Assembly (NCBI RefSeq): GCF_046000175.1
Contig: NZ_JBEOMB010000053.1
Span: 34,319-98,318, forward strand
Direction of reading: 5' to 3'
Origin: Rhodoplanes sp046000175
GTDB lineage: Bacteria > Pseudomonadota > Alphaproteobacteria > Rhizobiales > Xanthobacteraceae
Length of the DNA stretch: 64,000 nucleotides
Positions within the stretch are counted from its first letter, which is position 1. Every line of letters starts with the position of its first letter. The position numbers and the translations under genes are program-made. Shown piece after piece: positions 52,398 through 60,025 of the stretch. A model generated the notes under the pieces. That model was not told the DNA's origin. It worked only from the letters and a program-made list of their open reading frames with translations, and ran no database searches.

Positions 52398-53809
52398 TCG
52401 TGTCGAAGCTCATGTCGAGGTCGACGATGCGCCCGCGCACGCTGCTGACCGCGGGGCTCGTCCTCGCCGGCCTGTCCGGACTGATGATCGCGCTGTCCGC
52501 CGGAGCCGATCCGGCGCTGGCGCAGGGCGCCTCGCCGTTCGGCGTGCCGCGGCCGCCCTCGCCGCCGCCGGCGCCGGCCGCCGACGGCATCGTCGGCTGG
52601 ATCCTCGCCGAGCAGGCGCGCTTCTACCGCTCGCTCTCCGGGCTGGTGCGCGCCGCCAAGCAGGACGGCACCGCGGTCTGGAGCCTCCTCGGCGTATCGT
52701 TCCTCTACGGCATCTTCCATGCCGCCGGCCCCGGCCACGGCAAGGCGGTGATCTCCTCCTACATGATCGCCAACGAGGAGACCTGGACGCGCGGCGTGAT
52801 CCTCTCCTTCGCCTCGGCGTTCCTGCAGGCCGTGGTCGCGGTCGCCGTGGTGGCGATCGCCGCGATCGCCCTCAACGCCACGGCCAAGACCATGAACGAG
52901 GCGGTGCGCTGGATCGAGATCGTCAGCTACGCGCTGATCGCGCTGGTCGGCGCCCGGCTGGTGTGGGTCAAGGGCCGCGGTTTTCTGGCTGCGCTCGCCG
53001 CGCTGCGGGCCGAGCGAGCCGTCGCGCCGGTGGCGAGCCCGGCCCTGGCGCCGGCCGGTCCGGTCCCGGCCAGTTCGGTGCCGGCGACGGCTTCGACGCG
53101 CGAGCCGGCGCTGGCCGGCCTCGTCCATGCCGGCCATGCGCATCACGACCACGCGCGCGGGCGTCACGACCATGCTCATCATGATCACGAGCATGTGCCT
53201 CACGGACATGATCACGAGCATGGCGCGGCCTGCGGCTGCGGCCACGATCATCACCATGATCATCATCACCATGGCCATGACCATGATCACGCCCGTGCTC
53301 CGGCCGCGGCGGCGCATCGTCACGACGCGGCGGTGAAGAGCGCCGGGGCGCACGACCATGCGCACCAGGATCACGCGCACGACCATTCTCATCACGACCA
53401 CGCGCATGCCGACCACGTGCACGGGCCGGACTGTGGCTGCTCGCACGGGCCCGATCCAAAGGACCTCGCCGGTCCGGGCGGCTGGTCGCGCGGGCTCGCC
53501 GCCATCGTCGCGGTCGGGCTGCGGCCGTGCTCGGGCGCCATCCTGGTGCTGGTCTTCGCGCTCGCCCAGGGCCTGTTCTGGGCCGGCGTCGGCGCCACCT
53601 TCGCGATGGGCCTCGGCACCGCCATCACGGTGGCCGTGATCGCCACGATCGCGGTCGGCGCCAAGGCGTTGGCGACGCGCTTCGCCGCCCATCGCGAGGG
53701 CCGCGGCGCGCTTTTCCTGCGTGGAGTCGAGGTGGCGGCGGCGTGTGGCGTGCTGCTGTTCGGGGTCGCGCTGCTGGCCGGCTACATGGTCACCGAGCGG
53801 ATGATCTGA
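52394..53809 (+). CDS. NicO-family nickel/cobalt transporter with His-rich loop
   Basis: A 471-residue membrane protein of the NicO/RcnA family. The conserved transmembrane motif FHAAGPGHGKAVISSY is near residue 115, and the C-terminal VAVGLRPCSGAILVLVFALAQG marks the RcnA-like core. Between the two membrane halves a very His/Asp-rich insertion (about residues 245-350, repeats of HDHAHH/HDH) must bind many metal ions. RcnA relatives export Ni/Co, while other NicO proteins import. The His content and the zinc genes nearby leave Zn possible. The 3' end overlaps the opposite DUF3551 gene by 20 bases. Confidence 0.9.
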   Translation: MIVSKLMSRSTMRPRTLLTAGLVLAGLSGLMIALSAGADPALAQGASPFGVPRPPSPPPAPAADGIVGWILAEQARFYRSLSGLVRAAKQDGTAVWSLLGVSFLYGIFHAAGPGHGKAVISSYMIANEETWTRGVILSFASAFLQAVVAVAVVAIAAIALNATAKTMNEAVRWIEIVSYALIALVGARLVWVKGRGFLAALAALRAERAVAPVASPALAPAGPVPASSVPATASTREPALAGLVHAGHAHHDHARGRHDHAHHDHEHVPHGHDHEHGAACGCGHDHHHDHHHHGHDHDHARAPAAAAHRHDAAVKSAGAHDHAHQDHAHDHSHHDHAHADHVHGPDCGCSHGPDPKDLAGPGGWSRGLAAIVAVGLRPCSGAILVLVFALAQGLFWAGVGATFAMGLGTAITVAVIATIAVGAKALATRFAAHREGRGALFLRGVEVAAACGVLLFGVALLAGYMVTERMI

Positions 53810-54071
53810 CGGTGCTGCGCGGCGGCGGCGTATCGGTCCGCGGCGATGGCGCGAACGGGTTGCGATAGCATCCGCCGCCGTTTCCCGAGACGGCCGCCAT
53901 GCACTGCGCCCGGGTGGCGAAGCCGCAGTTCGTCACCGCGCCGTCCATGCTGTACTCGGCACACCACGGCCACACCGGCGAGCCCGCATCGCTTCGCCGC
54001 GCCGGCGCCTCCGCCAGGGCCGTGCCGATGCCGCAGGCCGCGACGACCAGGGCGACGAGGCCGATCCGCAT
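53790..54071 (-). CDS. DUF3551 small secreted protein
   Basis: A 93-residue exported protein: signal peptide RIGLVALVVAACGIGTALAEAPA, then WPWCAEYSMDGAVTNCGFATRAQCMAAVSG, with the three-cysteine pattern of DUF3551. DUF3551 proteins are abundant in Bradyrhizobium-like bacteria and have no known role. Start ATG at 54071 overlaps the upstream gene's stop by one base (TGATG), so it is translationally coupled to it. Confidence 0.85.
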   Translation of the reverse strand: MRIGLVALVVAACGIGTALAEAPARRSDAGSPVWPWCAEYSMDGAVTNCGFATRAQCMAAVSGNGGGCYRNPFAPSPRTDTPPPRSTVRSSAR

Positions 54072-54592
54072 CAGGCGAAGTCCTCGGGCCGCAGCGACAC
54101 CTCGGTCCCGGCCGGCGTGCGCGCCGCGGCGCGATTCCAGGCCTGCCGATACTGGTCGAGCGTCCCGCGGTCGGCGATGCCCTTGTCACCGATCACCCGC
54201 TCCAGCGCGGCGAGCCAGCTCTCGAAATAGCCGTCGGTGCGCCCGGCCGTGCGGGTGCTGCGGATCTCGGTGCCGAGCGCCTGCGCCCAATCGAGCCAGG
54301 TGAAGACGCCGCGCTGCTCCATCAGCATCGTCAGGACGAAGGCGAGCGCCTCCCAGCGGTCGGCGAACAGCGGCCCTTCGGCGTCGCGCGGGATCGCCGT
54401 CATCGCCTTGGCGCCGAGCGCCGCCTCGGTGATCCCGGCCTCGTCGGCCGGCAGCGGGGCGCCGCCCGACCGCGGCACGACGCGGGCCACATAGACGTCG
54501 ACGAAGCTGTCGAGCACGTCGGCCTCGACCCCGCCGCGCTCGGTCGCGAGCGTCGCGACGGCGCGCACCCGCAGTTCCTCGTGGGACAGCAT
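54071..54592 (-). CDS. Nitrile hydratase accessory-like protein with alpha-subunit-like N-terminus
   Basis: A 173-residue protein. The C-terminal part (about residues 65-172) matches nitrile hydratase activator/accessory proteins: GPLFADRWEALAFVL, FTWLDWAQALGTEI, ESWLAALERVIGDKG and NRAAARTPAGTEVSL. The first 40 residues (LRVRAVATLATERGGV, VDVYVARVVPRSGG) look instead like the N-terminal helices of nitrile hydratase/thiocyanate hydrolase alpha subunits; no metal-binding Cys cluster is present. No nitrile hydratase subunit lies in the window. It is probably a repurposed or orphan chaperone-like protein. It is co-transcribed with the DUF3551 gene. Confidence 0.75.
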   Translation of the reverse strand: MLSHEELRVRAVATLATERGGVEADVLDSFVDVYVARVVPRSGGAPLPADEAGITEAALGAKAMTAIPRDAEGPLFADRWEALAFVLTMLMEQRGVFTWLDWAQALGTEIRSTRTAGRTDGYFESWLAALERVIGDKGIADRGTLDQYRQAWNRAAARTPAGTEVSLRPEDFA

Positions 54593-54701
54593 CGCGCGAC
54601 CTCCTGCGGATTCCGGCCGGATCGGCCACGGTCTGCACGGTATAGGAGTGACTGCGGCTTGACCATGCCGAAGACGTGCCGCCGGCGCCGCAGCTGTCCC
54701 C

Positions 54702-55568
54702 TCAGGCCTCGAGATGGCGGCGCGGCAGCAGGCGGGTCAGCACGCCGCCGACCGGGCCGAACAGCACCGAGGCCACGTAGACGGCCGCCGCCACCAGGAT
54801 GATGGACGGGCCGGCAGGCGCGCCGCTGTGGAACGACACCAGGAGCCCGACATAGCCCGACATCACGCCGGTCGCGACCGCGACCGCGATCATGCCGGTG
54901 ATGTCGCGCGCCCAGAAGCGACCGACCGTCGCCGGAATGATCACGATGCCGACCGACAGGAGCGTGCCGAGCGCGTGGAAGCCGCCGACCAGATTTAGCA
55001 CCAGCAGCGTCAGGAACGCGATGTAGGCCGGCGTGCCGGCCCGGCTGACCGAGCGCAGGAAGCCAGGGTCGACGCAGTCGAGCACCAGCGGCCGCCAGAT
55101 GATCGCCAGCACGACGAGCGACAGCGTCGCGATCGACGCCATCAGGAGCAAGGTCGGGTCGTCGAGCGCCAGCACGCTGCCGAACAGGAAGTTGAGCAAG
55201 TCGACGTTGTTGCCGCGCACCGACACGATGATCACGCCGAGCGCGAGCGACATCAGGAAGAAGGCGGCGAGCGAGGCGTCCTCCTTGAGCTCGGTCGCCC
55301 GCGCGACCGCACCGGCGAGCAGCGCCACCGTGAGGCCGGCGACGAGGCCGCCGAGCGTCATGGCGAACAGGTCGAGCCCCGCCACCATGAAGCCGAGCGC
55401 GGCGCCGGGCAGGATCGCGTGCGCCATCGTGTCGCCGACCAGGCTCATGCGCCGCAGCATCAGGATGACGCCGACCGGCCCGGCCCCGAACGACAGCGCC
55501 ACCGTCCCGGCCAGCGCCCGGCGCATGAACTCGAATTCTTGAAAGGGACCGATCAGCAGGTCGTACAT
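54702..55568 (-). CDS. Zinc/manganese ABC transporter permease (ZnuB type)
   Basis: A 288-residue ABC-3 family permease with about eight hydrophobic segments and the family pattern RMSLVGDTMAHAILPGAALGF, then LLVLNLVGGFHALGTLLSVGIVIIPA. Members import Zn or Mn. It pairs with the ATPase gene upstream. No ABC substrate-binding gene is beside it; the solute-binding subunit must be elsewhere. The 133-bp N-terminal to C-terminal order matches the operon direction. Confidence 0.92.
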   Translation of the reverse strand: MYDLLIGPFQEFEFMRRALAGTVALSFGAGPVGVILMLRRMSLVGDTMAHAILPGAALGFMVAGLDLFAMTLGGLVAGLTVALLAGAVARATELKEDASLAAFFLMSLALGVIIVSVRGNNVDLLNFLFGSVLALDDPTLLLMASIATLSLVVLAIIWRPLVLDCVDPGFLRSVSRAGTPAYIAFLTLLVLNLVGGFHALGTLLSVGIVIIPATVGRFWARDITGMIAVAVATGVMSGYVGLLVSFHSGAPAGPSIILVAAAVYVASVLFGPVGGVLTRLLPRRHLEA

Positions 55569-55614
55569 GCGCTCGACTTCGTGAGAGTCGCGGTGGCTCG
55601 GGCGCGCTCCAGCC

Positions 55615-55760
55615 GCGTGTCCCGGGCGCGGCGCGACGCGCCGCGAACCGGGACCCAGGGCGATCCGGCGAAGCGCCTGCTCCGCCCGTCGTGCCGCCCC
55701 TGGACCCCGGCTCTGCGGCGCATCGGGCCTGCAGCCCGACGCGCCTTGTCCGGGGCACGC
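55615..55760. repeat. Dispersed palindromic repeat, family E copy 2
   Basis: Begins GCGTGTCCCGGGCGCGGCGC and ends GCGCCTTGTCCGGGGCACGC; inner CCGGGACCCAGGGC and CCCCTGGACCCCGGC. It separates znuB from znuC within the same transcription direction and is a relative of 51481-51612. Confidence 0.75.
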
Positions 55761-55832
55761 AGCAGCGATTCGGGGCGAATGTCAGTCCCGCACTGAAAAG
55801 CGGTCGGGCCGAGAGTGCTTACGCCCATGGCC

Positions 55833-56576
55833 TCACTCCGCGGCCACCCGGCATTCGGCGGCGTCCTCGTCGAAGGCCTCGCACATGCGGCGCGCCCTCG
55901 TCAGGTTGGCGGGCGTGAGCACGTCGTCGGCGGCGCCCCAGGCGACCTTCTCGCGCGCCAGCAGCAGCACCTCGGGGAAGCTCGTGCGGACCATCTCGAG
56001 GTCGTGCAGCGCGGCCAGGATGGTGCGGCCCTCGCCGTGCCAGCGCCGCACCAGGCCGAACAGGTCGGCGGACGTCTTGGCATCGATGGCGTTGAACGGC
56101 TCGTCGAGCACGATCAGCCGCGCGTCCTGCAGCAGCAGCCTCGCGAACAGCACGCGCTGGAGCTGGCCGCCGGAGAGGTTGCCGATCGGCCGCCGCTCGA
56201 AGCCGGTGAGCCCGACGGCTTCCAGCGCGTGATGGATGCGGTGGCGGGCCGCGGCGCCGATGCCGGCGAACAGCCCGGAGGTCCGCCACAGGCCCATGGC
56301 GACGAGATCGTAGACACTGATCGGGAAGGTGCGGTCGATGTCGGCGACCTGCGGCAGATAGGCGACCTCGCGGCGATCGAGGCCGCACAGGTCGACCTTG
56401 CCGGCGAGCGGCCGCAGCAGGCCGACGATCCCCTTGAACAGCGTCGACTTGCCGGCGCCGTTCGGCCCGACCACAGCGAGCAGGGCGCCGCGCTCGACCG
56501 TTCCGTCGAGATGGTGGATCGCGGGGTGCCGCTCGTAGCCGAGGGTGAGGTCGCGGAAGGCGAGCTGCGGGATCAT
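55833..56576 (-). CDS. Zinc/manganese ABC transporter ATP-binding protein (ZnuC type)
   Basis: A 247-residue ATPase: Walker A VVGPNGAGKSTLFKGI (about residues 35-50), signature LSGGQLQRVLFAR, Walker B LIVLDEPFNAID, switch His in ALHDLEMV. It is the partner of the ZnuB-like permease. It starts 16 bases downstream of the microprotein gene in the same direction and shares its presumed Zur-controlled promoter. Confidence 0.93.
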   Translation of the reverse strand: MIPQLAFRDLTLGYERHPAIHHLDGTVERGALLAVVGPNGAGKSTLFKGIVGLLRPLAGKVDLCGLDRREVAYLPQVADIDRTFPISVYDLVAMGLWRTSGLFAGIGAAARHRIHHALEAVGLTGFERRPIGNLSGGQLQRVLFARLLLQDARLIVLDEPFNAIDAKTSADLFGLVRRWHGEGRTILAALHDLEMVRTSFPEVLLLAREKVAWGAADDVLTPANLTRARRMCEAFDEDAAECRVAAE

Positions 56577-56592
56577 GGCGTCGTCGGCCGCC

Positions 56593-56742
56593 TCACGTCA
56601 TCGCCCACAGCACCAGCCCCCACACGGCGACCGCCACCCCGGCGACGACGCCGAGCCGGGCCGCGAGCGAGACGCGCAGCAGCGACGGCGGCAGGCGGGG
56701 CGAGGGATGGGCGTGGCCGGGATCGTGGTGATGATGCGTCAT
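56593..56742 (-). CDS. His-rich membrane microprotein at the head of the znu operon
   Basis: A 49-residue protein: a His-rich N-terminus (MTHHHHDPGHAHPSPRL), a short basic link, and one hydrophobic helix (RLGVVAGVAVAVWGLVLWAM). It is too short for most gene callers. It is 16 bases upstream of znuC, in the same direction, behind a Zur-like palindrome, so it is likely expressed with the zinc importer. A role as zinc trap or transporter accessory subunit is inference from the His cluster and position. Confidence 0.7.
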   Translation of the reverse strand: MTHHHHDPGHAHPSPRLPPSLLRVSLAARLGVVAGVAVAVWGLVLWAMT

Positions 56743-56758
56743 GGCGCCTCGGAGGTTC

Positions 56759-56775
56759 GATACCGTTATAGTATC
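56759..56775. promoter_or_regulatory. Zur-like operator
   Basis: A palindrome GATAC-CGTTATA-GTATC in a strikingly AT-rich patch, ending 17 bases upstream of the microprotein start. The GTTATA core followed by GTATnAC resembles the alphaproteobacterial Zur box. It sits at the head of a zinc transporter operon. Binding has not been tested; the site is inferred. Confidence 0.6.
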
Positions 56776-56805
56776 ACAGGCGCGGTGCCAACCGGTGCGT
56801 CTGTT

Positions 56806-56831
56806 CCCTCTCCCCGCGCGCGGGGAGAGGG
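56806..56831. repeat. Palindrome CCCTCTCCCCGCG / CGCGGGGAGAGGG
   Basis: A perfect inverted repeat between the Zur-like site and the end of the Cu ATPase gene. Similar sequence is at 63942-63967 and, partially, 3363-3422. It could terminate the copA transcript in the minus direction, but no T-tract follows. Confidence 0.7.
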
Positions 56832-56845
56832 AATCGACGGCTGCG

Positions 56846-59152
56846 TCAGTCGGGACGGGCCGGCGGCGAAAACTCCGGTCGCCAGCGTTTCAGCCACAGC
56901 GAGTTGGTCACCACCGAGACCGATGACATCGCCATGGCGGCGCCGGCGAGCGCCGGGGTGAGGAAGCCCGCCGCGGCGAGCGGGATGCCGATCACGTTGT
57001 AGACGAACGCCCAGAACAGGTTCTGCCGGATTTTTCGGACCGTCCGGCGGGCGATGTCGAGGGCGGCCGGCACCAGCCGCGGGTCCGGCCGCATCAGCGT
57101 GACGGGCGCCGCCTCCACGGCGACGTCGGTGCCGGTGCCGAGCGCGATGCCGACCTCCGCGGCGGCAAGCGCCGGGGCGTCGTTGATGCCGTCGCCGACC
57201 ATGGCGGCGCGCTTGCCGTCGGCCTTCAGGGCGTCGAGCGCCGCCGACTTGTCGGCCGGCTTCACGCCGGCCCTGAAGGCGGCGAGCTTCAGGTCGCCGG
57301 CCACCTTGGCCGCGACGGCCTGCGAATCGCCGGTCAGCATCTGGGACGCGATGCCGCGGGCGGCGAGCAGCGCCACCGCCTCGGCCGCCTCGCGCCGCAC
57401 CGGGTCGGCAATGCCGAGCACGCCGACGGCGCGGCCGTCCGCCGCCACCACGACGGCGGTGCGGGCCTCGCCCTCGATCTTGCCCAGAGCCGCGGCGGCC
57501 GGACCGATATCGATCGCCAGCTCCGTCATCAGATCGCGATTGCCGATCGCGATCGACCGGCCCTCCACCGTGCCGATCACGCCGCGCCCGACCAGCGCCT
57601 TGAATTTCTCCACGGGCGGCAAGGTCAGGCCCGGCACGGCCGCCATCACCGCTTTCGCCAGCGGGTGCTCGCTGCCGGCCTGCACGGCGGCGGCCAGGCG
57701 CAGCAGCGCGTCCCGGTCGAGGCCGGAGTCGGCGATCGGCACCACGTCGGTGAGGGCCGGGCGGCCTTCGGTGAGCGTCCCGGTCTTGTCGAACACCACG
57801 GTGTCGACCACGGCGGCGCGCTCCAGCGCCTCGATGTCCTTGACCAGAATCCCCGCCTTCGCGGCGGCGCCCGTGCCGGCGACCAGGGCGGCCGGCGTCG
57901 CGAGCCCGAGCGCGCACGGGCAGGCGATCACCAGCACCGACACGGCGGCGACCAGCGCCGCCTCGACGTCGTGCCCGGTGACGAGCCAGCCGGCGAAGGC
58001 GAGAATCGCGATCACGATCACGGTCGGCACGAACACGGCCGAGACCTGGTCGACGAGGCGCTGCACCGGCGCCTTGCCGGACTGGGCGTTCTCCACCATG
58101 CGGATGATGCGGGCGAGCGTCGTGTCCTCGCCGACCGCGACCGCCGACACGATCAGCCGGCCGGCGCCGTTGAGCGCGCCGGCCGTCACCTTGTCGCCCT
58201 GTCGCTTCACCACCGGCACGCTCTCGCCCGTGATCAGCGATTCGTCGGCCTCGCTCTCGCCGTCGACGATGGTGCCGTCGACCGGGATGCGCTCGCCGGG
58301 TCGCACCACGACGTGCTCGCCGGGGCGCAGGTCGTCGACGCCGATATCGATCTCGGCGCCGTCGCGCAGCACATGGGCGCGCTCGGGCCGCAGCGTCATC
58401 AGGGCCCGGATGGCGGCCGTCGTGCCGCGCTTGGCGCGCGCCTCCAGCCACTTGCCGAAGACGACGAGCGTGATCACGGCGGCGGCGCCCTCGAAATAGA
58501 GATGGCCGCTCGCGGCCGCGCCGCGGTCGAGCACCATGTAGAGGCTGAACGCATAGGCCGCCGTGGTGCCGAGCGCGACCAGGAGATCCATGTTGCCCGA
58601 GAAGGCCCGCACCGCCTTCCAGGCGGCGACGTAGAAGCGCGCGCCGACCAGCACCTGCACGGGCGTCGCGAGCATGAGCTCGATCCACGGATCGAGATGC
58701 AGATGCCAGCCGAACGGCGCCGCCACCATCGGCAGCACCAGCGGCAGCGTCAGCGCCGCCGAGAAGACGAGCAGCAGAAGCTGACGGCGCTCCGCCGCGA
58801 CCCGCTCCGCTTCGCGGAGATCCTCCTCGCGGCGGCGCTCGGCCGCGGAGGGCGGACGCGGATGCGCGCCGAAGCCGGTGCGTTCCACCGCGGCGGCGAG
58901 CTGCGCCGCGGTGATACCCTGCGTGGCGTCGACGTCGGCGCGCTCCAGCGCGAGGTTGACGGTCGCGCTCGCGACGCCGGGCACGCGCTTCAAGGCGTTC
59001 TCGACGCGGCCGGCGCAGGCCGCGCAGGTCATGCCGGTGATGTCGAGCACGACGTGGACGGGAGCGGCCCCGGGTGCCATACCCGGTGCGGCACCGGGAC
59101 CGGCCGGAGTGGTCGGCGAGGTCTTGCTTTCGAGCGCCAGTGACATCAGCAT
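56846..59152 (-). CDS. copA: Copper-transporting P-type ATPase
   Basis: A 768-residue Cu+-exporting P1B-ATPase. One N-terminal heavy-metal-associated domain has GMTCAAC (Cys43, Cys46). The metal path motif Cys411-Pro-Cys413 lies in ACPCALGLAT. The phosphorylated Asp455 is in DKTGTLTEG. SEHPLAKA and GDGINDAPALA mark the nucleotide and hinge regions. A Pro/Ala-rich linker follows the HMA domain. It transports Cu+ out of the cytoplasm. No copper-responsive regulator is adjacent. Confidence 0.96.
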   Translation of the reverse strand: MLMSLALESKTSPTTPAGPGAAPGMAPGAAPVHVVLDITGMTCAACAGRVENALKRVPGVASATVNLALERADVDATQGITAAQLAAAVERTGFGAHPRPPSAAERRREEDLREAERVAAERRQLLLLVFSAALTLPLVLPMVAAPFGWHLHLDPWIELMLATPVQVLVGARFYVAAWKAVRAFSGNMDLLVALGTTAAYAFSLYMVLDRGAAASGHLYFEGAAAVITLVVFGKWLEARAKRGTTAAIRALMTLRPERAHVLRDGAEIDIGVDDLRPGEHVVVRPGERIPVDGTIVDGESEADESLITGESVPVVKRQGDKVTAGALNGAGRLIVSAVAVGEDTTLARIIRMVENAQSGKAPVQRLVDQVSAVFVPTVIVIAILAFAGWLVTGHDVEAALVAAVSVLVIACPCALGLATPAALVAGTGAAAKAGILVKDIEALERAAVVDTVVFDKTGTLTEGRPALTDVVPIADSGLDRDALLRLAAAVQAGSEHPLAKAVMAAVPGLTLPPVEKFKALVGRGVIGTVEGRSIAIGNRDLMTELAIDIGPAAAALGKIEGEARTAVVVAADGRAVGVLGIADPVRREAAEAVALLAARGIASQMLTGDSQAVAAKVAGDLKLAAFRAGVKPADKSAALDALKADGKRAAMVGDGINDAPALAAAEVGIALGTGTDVAVEAAPVTLMRPDPRLVPAALDIARRTVRKIRQNLFWAFVYNVIGIPLAAAGFLTPALAGAAMAMSSVSVVTNSLWLKRWRPEFSPPARPD

Positions 59153-59340
59153 GCGTTCCTGTTCTCGCCCAAGATGGCGACGGCCGGCGGTTCCGGCAAC
59201 GCCACGGGCGCGGCGGGCAGGTCTGCGTGCGAGCCCCGCATGCGCGACCTGCGGTGCGAGTTTCGCCGCACACGTGCGGCAGGCGTCAGTTCCGCGAGCC
59301 GGCTAAGAGCGAGCCACTGGACCCCCGTACCCCCGAGCAC

Positions 59341-59385
59341 CTGCATCTCGAGCACCTGCATCCCGAGCACCTGCATCCCGAGCAC
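59341..59385. repeat. Tandem repeat, three 15-bp units before a GNAT gene
   Basis: Units CTGCATCTCGAGCAC, CTGCATCCCGAGCAC and CTGCATCCCGAGCAC, with a partial unit (CCCCGAGCAC) before them at 59331. The array ends one base before the ATG at 59387. The period of five codons means the reading frame is kept whatever the copy number. Confidence 0.9.
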
Positions 59386-59386
59386 C

Positions 59387-59956
59387 ATGGCGACATATTC
59401 CGGTTCCCGCAATCGTGCGGCGCCGCCCCGCGCGCCGTTCGAGGCGTCCGTGATGCCGAACGCGCCATCCGCGACCGCATCGTCGGCGGGTGATCCTGCG
59501 GCGACGGCGCCGCGCGTGCGCCGCGCCGTCGCGGCCGACCTCGATGCGCTGACCGCGCTGGAGGAGGCCGTGTTCGTCACCGACTGCATGTCGCGGCGGA
59601 GCATCCGCAGCCTGCTCGCCTCGCCGAGCGCCGCCGTTCTGATCGCCGAGCACCAGGGCCGCGTCGCCGGCGCCACCGTGGTGCTGACCCGCAGGAGATG
59701 CACGGTCGGCCGGCTCTACTCGCTCGCCGTCGATCCGGCGGCACGCGGGCACGGGCTCGGCCCGGCGCTGCTCGCCGCCGCCGAGGCGGAGGCCCGCGCC
59801 CGTGGCTGCCGGGCGATCCGGCTCGAGGTGCACGAGACCAACGCGCGGGCGATCGAGAGGTATCGCCGGGCCGGCTTCACGCAGTTCGGCCGCCACGTCG
59901 CCTATTACGAGGACCAGGGCGACGCGCTGCGCTTCGAGAAGGCGCTGGGCGCCTGA
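59387..59956 (+). CDS. GNAT family N-acetyltransferase (RimI-like)
   Basis: A 189-residue protein. A low-complexity N-terminal stretch of about 45 residues precedes the GNAT fold, VRRAVAADLDALTALEEAVF. The acetyl-CoA loop is LAVDPAARGHGLGPALLAAAE, and RAIRLEVHETNARAIERYRRAGF is the RimI-like C-terminal motif. It is followed by a RimK-like ATP-grasp gene 245 bases downstream; GNAT/RimK pairs recur in proteobacteria and may modify a common target peptide or protein. Start choice: ATG 59387; in-frame upstream starts are inside the tandem repeat or the copA upstream region. Confidence 0.85.
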   Translation: MATYSGSRNRAAPPRAPFEASVMPNAPSATASSAGDPAATAPRVRRAVAADLDALTALEEAVFVTDCMSRRSIRSLLASPSAAVLIAEHQGRVAGATVVLTRRRCTVGRLYSLAVDPAARGHGLGPALLAAAEAEARARGCRAIRLEVHETNARAIERYRRAGFTQFGRHVAYYEDQGDALRFEKALGA

Positions 59957-60025
59957 GGCCCGAGAGAGCGGGGCGCTCTCCTCTGACAACTTCGTGATCG
60001 GACCACGGTGGGCTTTCGCGTCACC

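Noticed and set aside
53139..53430. Possible frame disruption or repeat element within the His-rich part of the NicO gene
   Set aside because: The reading frame is continuous and both membrane halves match the family, so the low-complexity stretch is a coding loop.
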